From Xenia sp. Carnegie-2017 (lineage: Eukaryota; Cnidaria; Anthozoa; Malacalcyonacea; Xeniidae), in assembly GCF_021976095.1 (NCBI RefSeq), contig NW_025813482.1:7124993-7188992 (forward strand): a DNA stretch of 64,000 bases, read 5' to 3'. Below the pieces are notes generated by a model. That model ran no database searches, was not told where the DNA came from, and saw only the letters and a program-made list of their open reading frames with translations. Positions 24,701-35,646 of the stretch are shown here, one piece after another; the stretch's first letter is position 1, and every line of letters begins with the position of its first letter. Both the position numbers and the translations under genes were made by a program.

Positions 24701-27684
24701 GTGACCAGGTGTCATACTGCCTGGTGTTGTAGACCCGGGTGTAGCATGACTTGGAGTAGCTTCCCACATTCTTGCACTTGGAGTTGCACCAGGCGTTTCA
24801 GCACCACGGTGTGGTGTAGTGCTTCCACCTGGAGTTTCACTACCTTTAACACGACCGGGGGTTTCATCCCATCGTGTTCCCCCACCTGGTGTTTCAGCAC
24901 CTTTAGGACGACCGGGGTTTCATCCCAACGACTACCCGAAGGTGTTGCAACCTACAATTGAAGAAAAGACGTTACAAGCTACGTATATATTCAAGAATTT
25001 CGGTTTAGCTATTTCATAACGAGCTCTACAATATGACGTCATCATCACAAAGAATTACTACCACGTAAAAATATGAAGCATTTGTAATTAAACACTCGTA
25101 TGATTATGACCCTCCTCAGTTATTCGCCATCATTATATATAATTATATATTTTTTATAATATATTGTGTGTTCCTTACTTCCTGTGATAACAGAACGTGA
25201 GCCATAATTACGTATAAATGCATAAATTACCTCACTCTGATCCCAGGTACCAGACTTCTTTTTCGCCACGGGTGCTTCATCATCACCACCTTGCTGTTGG
25301 TCCCAACGACGTCTTTTCTTCTCTAAACATTTTCAAATAAAAATTCAATGGTTTTGTCAACGAAGTAGTGGTTTGGGAATAAACACATAAAAGAATGCTG
25401 TGTTTCGAGTATGCAGAAATAAAAGCTGAAGGAAAGAACACCCACCAACAGGTTTAGCTGGAACCTTTACTTGAAGTTCTCCAGACTTAGCTTTTTCAAG
25501 AATTTCCTTTCGAGTTTCAACCTGTAACAAAAATGAAAACAACATTAATGGCTGCCGCTGATTCTTTGCTTTGGCTTTTCTATTTTGGTGAATGAAAACA
25601 ATTTGTAAAAAGCATGGGATAAAGTTGTTTCTACCTCTTCTTTCCTCATTCGTTGTTCCATCAAAATATCTGGATAGCTTCGTCCTTTCATTTGAGAAGG
25701 ATCAGGTGTCTTTAAACTTATTGCTATAGCAAAAGAAAAAAAAGCAGAATAAATTCTGCTGGTTAGCATTATCATGATTTCACGTAAGATTATATACAAC
25801 AGCATGGAGTTCCCATGAAATATGAAATTAAAATATAAAAAACACACTAAATTTGGGATTACAAATAGAAAAAATAAAAGTAAAAAAAGAAGGTTGGCGA
25901 GGGTACCTTGGAAGAGTGCAAAAGAATAAACAACTGTTGAGTGAAACATGGTCTCCTAAATAGCTGTCTAATGAAAAGCATCTTTGGCGAATTAATTTTC
26001 TTATTTTCGGAAAAGAACTAAAGTAATAAAACACTTCGGAAAAACAATTCAACAAACTAAATATTGGCTTATGATGAAAGTTTAAAGACAACATATTCAG
26101 AAATAGACCATGCGACTCCATGAGTTGCCTATTCCAAACGGGATGGTTGTTCAAAAATGTAACAAGCCACTTGCCTCAAAACACGCACCAACACAAGATA
26201 CCCCAATACATAAAGGGAAGTTGATACACACATGGAGGATAAACGAATCCGATACAATCAAAAGAACGCAAATTATATAAGATATATACATTGATAAATC
26301 CAAATAATAAACGTTTAAGTGTTGATCGACTAAAACCATTTTTTTCAGCTTTGTAAATGCTTCATAAAATATTTTAAAAATGATATTTCAGTAAGTATAC
26401 AACTTATAGAATCAATGCGATCAATGATTGCATCGCATACAAAATTATACATATATAAGGATAGAAATATGTATTGGATGTTGTAATGTTATTGTTTGTC
26501 TGGCAGCTAAAACCAACCCAAGGATGGCGAAACTTGCTCCATATAACCATGTTCATCTCACTTCCATGTTAATCAACTAGACTGAAGATTCCTAATAAAT
26601 TTTCATTATATATCAGTGTTTCACGAGAAGGGGAGTGAAAACCATTTTTATAACATAACCGCTTTAACACATATCGAGTGAATCTGAACATTAAAAGACT
26701 CAAATCAATTATACGTAAAACACTTGGTGTAATACGTACGCAGTTGAAAAGAATGAGAATTACCATTAAAAGATGTTGCTATATTATTCAGCATTTCATG
26801 AAACTCCACAAACATTCAATAAAAAAGTAAATAAAAGTATTTGCCCAAACAAATACTTAATGCAACATACACGGAAGTTTTGAATCAACGTAATTATTGA
26901 AGATTGTCACAAGATGACTGTGACAGATAAAAAACACAGTGAGTATACGTATATTATTTGCAGATTAAAGAATCACAACCAATGATCTTCACAGACATTT
27001 ATTTTTGGAATAAAGCCTATTGCAAATATCATTAAAAACAAATGTACATCACTGATTTTCCAAGGAAACCATCAGTGAGAATTGTTAGCATGATGCAAGA
27101 CAACTTACCTTAAAGATAATCACTACATAGAAGAAAAAATGCTGATAAATAAATTTTGTGTATTTTTTTATTATCAAATATTAGCAGGCGATGTTTAAAT
27201 CAGTGAAAACTCAGGGAAAACATGAAAAAAGAATTGATATTTACGTAGGCTTTGTTGATTATTAGAAAATTTAGAAAACTATGAACAACTTAAAAATTTT
27301 CAACAATGATGTATTTCAAAGAAAAACAAAAATGATGACTACCTTCTAAGAATGGATCATTTCTTTCTGGGGATATTATCATAGCCCTTCTTCTTGCACG
27401 ATATTCATCTTCTCTCTCAGCAATTGTTGGTTGTTTGTGTTCAGCAAATGCATTGTACTGCAAGCAAAAAACTTATTTTATAAATAAATGGCATAGTAAG
27501 GCATGCAATCAAGTTTACTACACAATCACTTTAACATGTCAAAAAAACATCTGAGTAAGAAGGGATGCCATTGATGGCAAAATAAGTCAACTCAGGGCCC
27601 CATCAAGACAACTAAATATGACATGTGAAGAATGTTTTATGCAGTGCGGTGTTTGAAATTAAATGAAGGTATGATCTTCGCACT

Positions 27685-27727
<43 letters not shown>

Positions 27728-30681
27728 TAGATGACTCAACGGGATGATCCCATTTATTTAAATATGACATAGCTTCATTTAAATATGACATAGTTGAAAA
27801 CAGTAAAATACACATACCTGTTCTCCTTGAGGAATGTCATTAAGTAACGCCACAGGTGCTGTGTATCTTGCTCTTTTTCCTTGGCCCAGTGCACTTGCAG
27901 AATAATCATCATCATCCTGGAAAAAACTTTAGTTAATTATTTCAGTAAAATTTTTGAAATAAAATTACATTGTTCACAACATATATGTTCATTGTGTTTC
28001 TTTGACCTAAATAAATGTAATGAACAGTAGCAAAATATTTTGAATGGTATTATTTTAGAAATTCGGAAACAAAATTTTCTGCTTGGTGCCTTGGTCTAAT
28101 TCTCAGTAGAATATCCTATCCAGCAATGGATGATCTTTCACATTTGATTAAACAAGGGTTTTGAAAGTCTCAGTACAAAAAAGAAGGAAGGGCTATGGTT
28201 TTCTTCTCCTTTATAAATTAGCAATGTCCTCATATTAAATTCATTTTCCATTGTGGTGGTTGACTGGAGATAGATACCATAGATAGATACTGTATATAGA
28301 TACTGGTAGATAGAATAACTTTATTTTAACATGCTGACCCCAACAACCAAAGCTGATGTCCACAGTTAAATGTGGTGAGATGTTTTGTATAAATTAATAA
28401 GTGGTGGTCACTCCTGTAACAGCAAAAATCAACTGGAAAAATGAAAAATCAAAGAGTAATAAACTAATAAAGCAAAAGCAGGATTTGAAGGTCATTGACG
28501 TGAAAATGGTGCATTAGACATTCAAAGTCGGACATTGTGCAAAACAGGCAAAATTGGGTTTTTTCCATAAGGTGATTTACAATACAATTTAGCGGATAAT
28601 GTTTTCTAAGTTATGCTACAATAGGCACAATTCTAATATCAAAATAATGCGAACAAAAAATTAATTTACCTCTTCAGCTTCATTTGTTGGAATCGAAGCT
28701 TCATAACCATCAAATCTATAAAAACAAAGATTTAGCAAACATGTGACACACCATTATTGCAGTGAATGCACCATACCAAAATTGTCACTCACTCATGTCA
28801 CACCTAATTACACCAATTATTAATTATTATTATTAATTAATAATTATTTTAATTATTTTAAAATAAAAGGAAAACAATTCAATTTATTGAAATTTACAGT
28901 ATAATACATGCAAACCAATACATAAAGAAACCAAACTTAATCATAACATACTTGCTTGAACTTGATCCATAAATATCAGTATCAAAATATCCTTGAGAAG
29001 TCAATCCAACCTGAAACAAATAATTTCTTTTGCTTCAATAAAAACACATAGTTCTAGGGTATTTTAAGTATACAAATAAAGTCAACGCTTGTTAAAAATG
29101 AGTATGAGGATCATGCTTTGCGCTTGGTTGGTCATTTTAAGGGACCACAAAAATGGCTGCTGTAATATGTTTGATTTAAGTACATAAGTACAGCATAAAA
29201 ATACGGCGTGAATACCGTAGCAGCAATCAAACTATCAACCATAAATGGTTCCTATAAATAAATATGATCACATAAGTCAATAAACAAACAAAACCTGTAC
29301 TGAATATGCATTGGATTGCTTATCCCACGAAAGTTCCCATACATGAAAACATAAACATTAAACACGCAAAGCATGAACCTGATAATCATTGTTTAAATTT
29401 ATTACAATAAAGAATTTTGTCAGAAAAGTAGTGCAACAAGATTTTTACGTAAGTTACCCAAGGAAAGTTCATATAATACATTATAAAACCAACAAAGAAC
29501 TTCACAAATTACACCAAAGTAAAAATATTATCATTATTATCAAGAAATTTGAATAAATTTGCAAGGCATTTGTACTTGTGCTCTAGAAGGACACAAGTAG
29601 AGGTTTCGGCTGGTGTAAGTCAAGGAATCGACTTTGCTTACACAAAATGCATTACACTTTTAAATATGGCAGCTGCAAGGATTGACAACATGTATTTCTT
29701 TGCCAAAACAAACAGACAAGCTATCTTTTTATAAGCAATACAAATGATGTTGAGTATATACAAAGACAAAGCCATGCTGCAACATAATGCTAAATGCAAT
29801 ATATACTTTTAAATACCTAAATGAAATCAAGAAATACCACAGATATTTTGACATAGTTGTTAACAAATTTTACACTGTCTTCAATTTGAGAGAATTTAGC
29901 ATTGCAATTTGGAATTTGGAAGGATCTACCTTACATACTTCTGCAAATACCCTATTTTTGGCAATAAATATGGAAAGTTTAATGCCGATCTAAAGTTTTA
30001 CACAGTTTTGCTGAAACTTTGCAAATATTGTAATTAGGTTGGCATCCTCCAATTGCAGCAAATGCCAATTTGATACCCTGCAATGCTTTAAGTAAAAAAA
30101 AGATCATAATTGTCCACTAATCTGTACAACAGGCAAATGAAGACAAAAAATGTTGACAAGATGCCATTTTTAAAGAAAGACCTGTTGGTAAATAACAAAA
30201 CAGCTACCATAGGTGTTATAGCTAACGTAGGAAAATATCTAATAAGATTAACCATTGAAATGAGTTCATTTTTCCCATCAGTAGCGAAAGAAGAAGCGAA
30301 AGATTTCTTACAAATAAAAGAAGTCCTCTTTACTAACATGAGATTTTGACAAACCATCCACATTCCACGTAATTATTTATTCATTTAGATTTATAAACTC
30401 TATCTGGTTCATATTTAATTATGAAAATAAACTAGCGAGTTAGGTCAAAGCTTTTCCATTTAAAATATATCTTACCAAATCTGTATTGTCCGTTGGAGCT
30501 TTTCCAGCCTTTTTATCAACAATGTCCTGTGCTTGTCGCTCGATATCTACAAACATTAAAATATTAAGGTAAGAATATTTTTACCTCAAAAGTCAAAAAT
30601 ACTACAAAAGTAAACATAAAACAGTAAAAGGTAAAAAAAACCTTCTCTGGTAAGAGCTGGCCTCGCTAAACTTGTCGCCAT
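15782..30681 (-). CDS. SF3B1: splicing factor 3B subunit 1 (lacking only the final exon)
   Basis: Thirty exons: 30642-30681, 30476-30546, 28952-29010, 28670-28715, 27818-27916, 27343-27457, 25635-25723, 25446-25521, 25231-25322, 24691-24951, 23682-23966, 23203-23327, 23005-23103, 22836-22931, 21893-21994, 21577-21678, 20753-20830, 20233-20319, 19903-19985, 19571-19758, 19183-19328, 18937-19083, 18314-18565, 17743-18021, 17543-17635, 17291-17376, 16961-17146, 16514-16786, 16151-16367, 15782-15856. About 1316 codons are present. SF3B1 is the HEAT-repeat scaffold of U2 snRNP that clamps the branch-site helix. The N-terminal part holds RWDETP-type U2AF-ligand motifs and TPGH/TPG phospho-sites, then the p14-binding stretch ([13 protein letters not shown]), then ~20 HEAT repeats. 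Residues equivalent to human R625, H662, K666 and K700 are conserved ([30 protein letters not shown]). One base is missing at 24914-24917, and the C-terminal exon (~27 codons) was not found. Confidence 0.97.
20050..20145. repeat. ATATACTGAAT short tandem repeat
   Basis: Repeated ATATACTGAAT units, about seven copies with one interruption, in the SF3B1 intron between the exons at 19903-19985 and 20233-20319. Confidence 0.85.
21020..21510. mobile_element. Tc1/mariner-type MITE filled with a 22-bp minisatellite
   Basis: A CAGTACCGC...GCGGTACTG element (21022-21508) flanked by TA on both sides. The terminal inverted repeats are about 28 bp with one mismatch (21020-21048 against 21482-21510). TA target duplication and CAGT ends are the Tc1/mariner signature. 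Between the ends lies almost only a tandem array of a 22-bp unit (CTCGTATCATACGCGTATCG plus two bases; variant GTTTCTC), about 19 copies, each with the palindrome ATACGCGTAT. Forward frames stay open through the array by chance and are not genes. It sits in an SF3B1 intron between the exons at 20753-20830 and 21577-21678. Confidence 0.8.
22120..22651. mobile_element. non-autonomous DNA transposon (family A, intact copy)
   Basis: Terminal inverted repeats CTCGTGCTCTGG (22122-22133) and CCAGAGCACGAG (22638-22649) are perfect and flanked by TA on both sides, giving a 528-bp element. No coding capacity. It lies in an SF3B1 intron. A diverged relative is at 29575-30005. Confidence 0.75.
24410..24532. 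repeat. 41-bp tandem repeat, 3 copies
   Basis: AGCGTGCACACAGCTAGTTC begins at 24411, 24452 and 24493 (period 41), the copies nearly identical. Each contains ATTGG, the reverse of a CCAAT box. It lies in the SF3B1 intron between the exons at 23682-23966 and 24691-24951. Confidence 0.95.
27636..27750. repeat. dispersed repeat with tRNA-like remnant
   Basis: GCAGTGCGGTGTTTGAAATT leads into GATCTTCGCACTTTGCTGG; the same sequence recurs inverted at 54484-54540. Downstream, GTCTCATGAACCTGAAAAAT and GACTCAACGGGAT resemble the reverse complement of a tRNA T-arm (a degraded GGTTCGAATCCCGTTGAGTC), as in tRNA-derived SINEs. I recall similar sequences as common repeats of anthozoan genomes. It lies in an SF3B1 intron. 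Confidence 0.5.
28255..28395. repeat. GATA-rich retroelement-tail-like segment
   Basis: Repeated ATAGATACTG/TAGATAGA precedes TTTATTTTAACATGCTGACC and GATGTCCACAG. The right part is similar to 11560-11600 (TTCATTTTGACACGCTGGCC ... GATTTCCACAAG). It is probably a LINE 3' end; no coding is left. It lies in an SF3B1 intron. Confidence 0.4.
29575..30005. mobile_element. diverged relative of the 22120-22651 element
   Basis: Starts with CTTGTGCTCTAGAAGGACAC and shares ordered blocks with the element at 22120 (AGAGGTTTCGGCT, AATCGACTTT, GCTGCAAGGA, AGACAAAGCCATGCTGCAAC, ATATATACTTTTAAAT). The right terminus is not recognisable. It lies in the SF3B1 intron between the exons at 28952-29010 and 30476-30546. 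Confidence 0.65.
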
Positions 30682-32304
30682 GATTCAGAACTTACAGAAG
30701 GACGACGCATACCCGTATGTTGTAATTTGCGCATGTGTGGGAAACTTTCCGCAGTGAACTAGTTTGTAACTGGAGTGATCATTGCATTCTTTTGAAAAAT
30801 AATACCATGTTGTACAACAACGTCAAATTTTCAAAAAACTTAGTCATCGTTGCGCTTGAATGTGAAAATAATGCCTGGAATATACAAAACACACCTTTCT
30901 TTCTTTCAGCAGAAATGCAAACCAACATTCATTTCGTAATATATCAAATTTAGCCAATGAAAATGCACGATTTGTAATGTACACTATATTTTGTAAAATC
31001 TTTTATCCTATTTTTGCTCGTACGTCGTCGTACAACTTTTCAGTAACTGGATGGACAGAGTTGTAAAATGCACAGTGATTCGTAATTACGTTTCGCACAA
31101 GAGTGATGTAGCAATTATCATAAATAGACTCGAACATTTTGACAAAATCTTTTTAAAATACCATTATGATAAAACCAGGAATTTCACAGAAAAATTACCG
31201 AATTGAAAGTTCAAATTAAATCAAAATTAATGATTTCAATCCAGACTATAAAAATTGACTACAAATCTCTAAACTAATAAATATGCATGAATTTACTGAC
31301 ATTCAAACATATATAATCAGACATATAGGATAAATACACGAAAAGAACGAGTTTACTAGACATAAATCACACGCTCTAATTAAACTACAAGATAAAAATC
31401 TCTGTATGTACATGGCTTGTATTTTTTTATATTAAAGAAGGCTGGTAGCATCAAGTTGAATGTTCAATTCAGAGAAATCCCATCTCAAATATACAAATAT
31501 GTATTACTAGTAGAGTTGTTTAATAAATATAAAAGAGACTGTAATTGTGAACTCAGACAGTTTAACAAAATAAACAAGTCATTTCTTGCAAATCATAACA
31601 AAAACGGCGAAAGGATTAAGGAAGTCTTGGTAACTTGTACGTCACGAACACTTGTGCGTGGGCTCACATACCTGTGGAAATTTACTTAGGTGAATGTCAT
31701 CACTTAACAAAGATAATAAACAATCATTGCACGTGAAATAAACATCACATATGATATGCATGTTTGAAAGATTTTAATTGTCAAATTCTAATGTTTATGC
31801 ATCTTGCATATATTGAATGTAGTTATTCTAATTTATATCTTTAGTAGCTATTTTGTATATGTGATGCATATTTTGGTCAGAAATTATGCTCAAAGTCATA
31901 ATGAAAACATTTTTAACAAACTGCATTGGAAATGCTTGATAAAGATTATCGTTTTAGATTGTTCTTTGTAGCAGCAGTCTTTATACTTAATCTCCTTAGT
32001 ACACATAATATGATAGACAACAACCTTTTTGCTGGGTGTGTATTTGGATCCATTTGTAAATGTATCGATTACACCAACTATGTTGAAATAATTCATAATC
32101 ACAAATATTTATTACAATTACCATGAAGTTTTTCTTTTACTCTTACTTATCAAAAATTGATGAAAGTAAGTGAGTGGACGTAAAACAACATTTCGCATTT
32201 AATAAAAACGACAAGTTTTTTTTAAAATAGTGAGCTTTTCAAACTTCCGAAAGTCTGATAGGGAAACCTTTCCATCATATTTTTGTGCTAAGTCGTGAAT
32301 AATA

Positions 32305-32372
32305 TTACCGTAACTGCGTAAAAGCACTATTAAATGCGCAATATCAATAGTGCTTTTACGCAGTTACGGTAA
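32305..32372. repeat. perfect 27-bp hairpin
   Basis: The 27 bases at 32305-32331 (starting TTACCGTAACTGCG) are exactly reverse-complemented at 32346-32372, with a 14-nt loop. This is too long and mixed in composition to be chance. It may be the core of a foldback element or a hairpin RNA precursor. Confidence 0.9.
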
Positions 32373-34738
32373 AACAACATTTGTTGACAAGGGAAATTAT
32401 TGCAGTAGCTGTTATTGTATTTTATTTGTATACATTAAATGGAAAGACGTCATCTAATTCATTACAAAGCAATTGTTTTCACTAGGGAATGGAGTGCGAC
32501 AGACGATAATTCATCAATTGTTGACAAACGTTTTCATGCATCTTCTGCTGTTTTTGTGACGTTGAAGTTTTCATTAAACGTCATCAGGATAATTCTGGAT
32601 GAAGATTTGAATAAGCAAATGACCCAAAGTTGAAGTCTGAACTTCCTAAATATATTTATTTGCACTCTCAAGGATACTTCATATTAATTGATTAAATAAT
32701 TTTATGGTAATAAAATAAATTCCGTTGAGCGTTACTCCTTTGTGATCAAATATTTCTGCAAAGTATTGATAAATATCATTTGAAAATTTCAACAATAAAT
32801 TCCTGTGAATTTTCTGTACATGTTTTGATAAAATATTATGAAATTGTTTCCCATCAATACCCCGAAATATTTATTGCAGACAGGTTATTTTTTGTCGAAT
32901 TTTTAGCAGTTTTCAGAAAATAAGTTTTGAAGCATTGAAAATGCAGCCTTTTGCAATTGTAGACTTCAGACAGAAAAAAACACTTGGTGGAAAAATGCAT
33001 GCCAAGATAATGATGGTCAATACGCATCCCACGGTCTTCAAATTAATTTTGAAAAAGCTTAACTTGTATTTTCTTATAAGCTACTGTGCAATTTAAGACC
33101 ACCACTATAATTCCCATTGTGCTCGTTTGAATTCATCGAAAATGTCTTAGCCCTGCTGATAACTTTGTTTTGAAAAAGAACACTGTAAAAATAGCTTGAA
33201 ATTACAAAATGCTACTTGATCAAATGGCATTGAAAGAGCATAACTGTTCATCAGCTAATATTTATTGAGTATACAAATAGTATAGGAAAAGGCTTCTCTG
33301 ATCACAACAAGTACGCTATGCGTACCTATTCGCGAGTAAAGGTGCTTCGTTTTTGCCAATTGCGCAATTTATCGTGCGATCATCGTAGAATGCTTTTAGT
33401 CATGAGGGACAAGTGATGTTCTGGAGATAGTAAACATAAATTTATTGTGAATTTTCTTGAGATGTTTACAATATCCAGATAATGGTTGTATGGTCTAAGT
33501 TAGTGATGACAATATACGCACACCCGGAAATTCATGATTGATGGTTGAGAGAAAGTCAGCATGATACTTGCTTGGAATTTTAATCGTCAACAAACGAAAC
33601 CAACGCATGAATGTTTTTATATCTTCTTGTTTATGACAACGTTCTTGTTTATCAACTCGACGAGAGCTAAAATTTTATTGTAGACACACACGCAATGATA
33701 ATTTGAAATTTTGATTTTACGTTAAGAAGGATGATAATCTTAAAACAATTCAATGAATACAACATCTTTAAACTTCATGATTTTTGTTTGAAATTTGCAT
33801 AGTGCCAAACTTTTTTGTCAATCTGTAAATAAAAAATATGCAATTTATTTGTATAATGCTATTTCAAATATATTTGTATAATGCTATTTTGATGTCAATT
33901 TCTTTGAGTTACTGAAGTATCATAATAAGAAGACACAAAGTTAAAAACTTTTTGAAAACCAGTGTATACTTCTTAAAAACATAAAAACATGCCAGAGGCT
34001 TTTATTTTTTCAAACTGAGCTTTCATTTCTTGTTGAGAACATAACACTTGTGTAATCGGCGACACTCCTGGACACGTGAAATTACTTGAGGCACGAGCCT
34101 GCTCTAGTGACATGTGAAAGTCTGCTGGTCTGGTTCTCTAATGCACAAATCCTGATGTTTTTTGGAATACAAATTATGGTGGCATCAAAGTTGTTTCATT
34201 GGTGTATACATATAGAATAGGCTTTTTGTTGATTTTATGGATGGTACTTGCTTTGAAAAAAAACATTCTCTGATTCTCAACATTAGTTGAAGTCAAATTA
34301 ACAAGTAAGTAATGTTTTAAAGTAGATTTAAAACTTTTTTGACTATAATCCTTCTTCGATTAGTTCGTGCTTTAAGATGGATTTAGTGGGATCATTTCTA
34401 AGCACTTATAACTTCCATTGAATAAAGAATGGCATACTTTTGCACATTTATTTAGTGCCGCATTTGACACAAACAGTTGTTTTTAACACCTGAAAATTGG
34501 ATGAACTCCAAAATGATTTGCTTCAAAAAAGGTTATTTGTCCATATGGTATTAGAATGTAAAAATATGCATTGAAGGTCTCAAAAACAACTTACATGCAT
34601 TTTTAAAAAGGTTACCATGGCAACAAAAATGTTGGTCACACATATTGCAGAAAAAATAATGTGTGATGTACATCAACAAGTCATTGTATTAATGAAGGCA
34701 TTCAAGATTCAAGACACATATTTTTTTGTTCACATGTT

Positions 34739-34744
34739 TTTATT
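34739..34744 (-). terminator. candidate poly(A) signal of the acetyltransferase gene
   Basis: AATAAA on the minus strand, 18 bases after the stop codon of the intronless gene. Its usage is inferred from position only. Confidence 0.4.
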
Positions 34745-34761
34745 AACTTTTTTACAACATG

Positions 34762-35646
34762 TCATTCAGTAAGATATTTGCAGATGGCGTTTGAGCAGTT
34801 GGAGTTAATTTGCATAGCCAGCGTCGGTTGCGCGATGTTCAGTGTATTGGCTACACTTAATGGTAGTTCATATTTTTCGAGTTGAATAGACGCAAGTCCA
34901 AAACTGTGTTTAAAACTTTTCACGAGTTCAAACTTAAATTTCTTGTAAAGACGAATTGCCGGTTGATGTGCTTCTGTCGTCTCAAGAATGATGCGTTTAT
35001 AGCTTGTATTTTGTAGAAAATGCACAGCAAACTGACAAAGACCAGCTCCAATTTTTCTCCCCCTGAATTTTTGAGCGACGCCCAAACGCTTTATTTCGAT
35101 TGTTTCTTCGTTGACGTGAGAGAAGCTGATAAATCCAACAACGATGCTGTCTTCCACTGCAACCCACATACTTGAACCGTTTTTTGCAAAATCACTGTAG
35201 CCCGTACACGTTTCTTGAGTCTTGTAGTACGCTGTGATGTCTGTCAAATCCTTTCTTAAACTGTTGGTAATGTGATCATTGAAAAGTTTATGGAACGATG
35301 CTAGTAATAAGCATGCGTATAAGAGTTCAAAGGAAAGACAGACAACAGTTGATCTTGTAGCCAGATACAATAAGGCAAACAGCATTAACATAGCTAGTAA
35401 AGAAGTCGACCGACAAATGCCAATCTTGAAGGCGGGGAAAATTCGGTTTTGGTGACCTTGATGATAAATTTCTCGTACTGTGTCAATATCGTCTTGAGTC
35501 ACCAGGCGAAACTTCACTTCATTTTTCGCTGAAACTTTAGGTTTAGGTGTGGTGGTTTTATCATTTGGTTGCTTTCTTCTTACAGATGGCGTTGATCGAG
35601 AGCTTTCGTTTTCATACAAGCACCAAACAGCGAATAACTTGTCCAT
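34762..35646 (-). CDS. NAT8-like GNAT acetyltransferase, single exon
   Basis: An uninterrupted 294-residue frame starting ATG at 35646. Residues ~45-65 (FRLVTQDDIDTVREIYHQG) are a typical GNAT start. Residues ~75-118 are strongly hydrophobic (LLAMLMLFALLYLATRS, then LLYACLLLASF), forming a membrane hairpin as in NAT8/NAT8L (camello) enzymes. The acetyl-CoA site follows: IEIKRLGVAQKFRGRKIGAG fits motif A (V...FRG..IG.G). AIRLYKKFKFELV is the usual C-terminal motif B. NAT8-type enzymes use acetyl-CoA to acetylate small amines or lysines at ER or mitochondrial membranes; the substrate here cannot be told. Lack of introns among intron-rich neighbours suggests origin by retroposition, or simply a family habit. 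Confidence 0.88.
   Translation of the reverse strand: MDKLFAVWCLYENESSRSTPSVRRKQPNDKTTTPKPKVSAKNEVKFRLVTQDDIDTVREIYHQGHQNRIFPAFKIGICRSTSLLAMLMLFALLYLATRSTVVCLSFELLYACLLLASFHKLFNDHITNSLRKDLTDITAYYKTQETCTGYSDFAKNGSSMWVAVEDSIVVGFISFSHVNEETIEIKRLGVAQKFRGRKIGAGLCQFAVHFLQNTSYKRIILETTEAHQPAIRLYKKFKFELVKSFKHSFGLASIQLEKYELPLSVANTLNIAQPTLAMQINSNCSNAICKYLTE

Larger units (their letters stand above)
30682..34761. other. region without recognised genes, SF3B1 upstream
   Basis: 4.1 kb containing the SF3B1 upstream region (a TTTGCGCATGTG stretch at about 30726 resembles half of an NRF1 site) and the 3' flank of the acetyltransferase gene. Short open frames here show no family resemblance or splice structure. 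The one striking item is the hairpin at 32305-32372. Confidence 0.55.

Noticed and set aside
29549-29734. Forward frame [20 protein letters not shown]
   Set aside because: Coincides with the left end of the diverged transposon copy at 29575-30005.
31417-31689. 90-residue forward frame upstream of SF3B1
   Set aside because: No recognisable domain, AT-driven composition, no splice partners.
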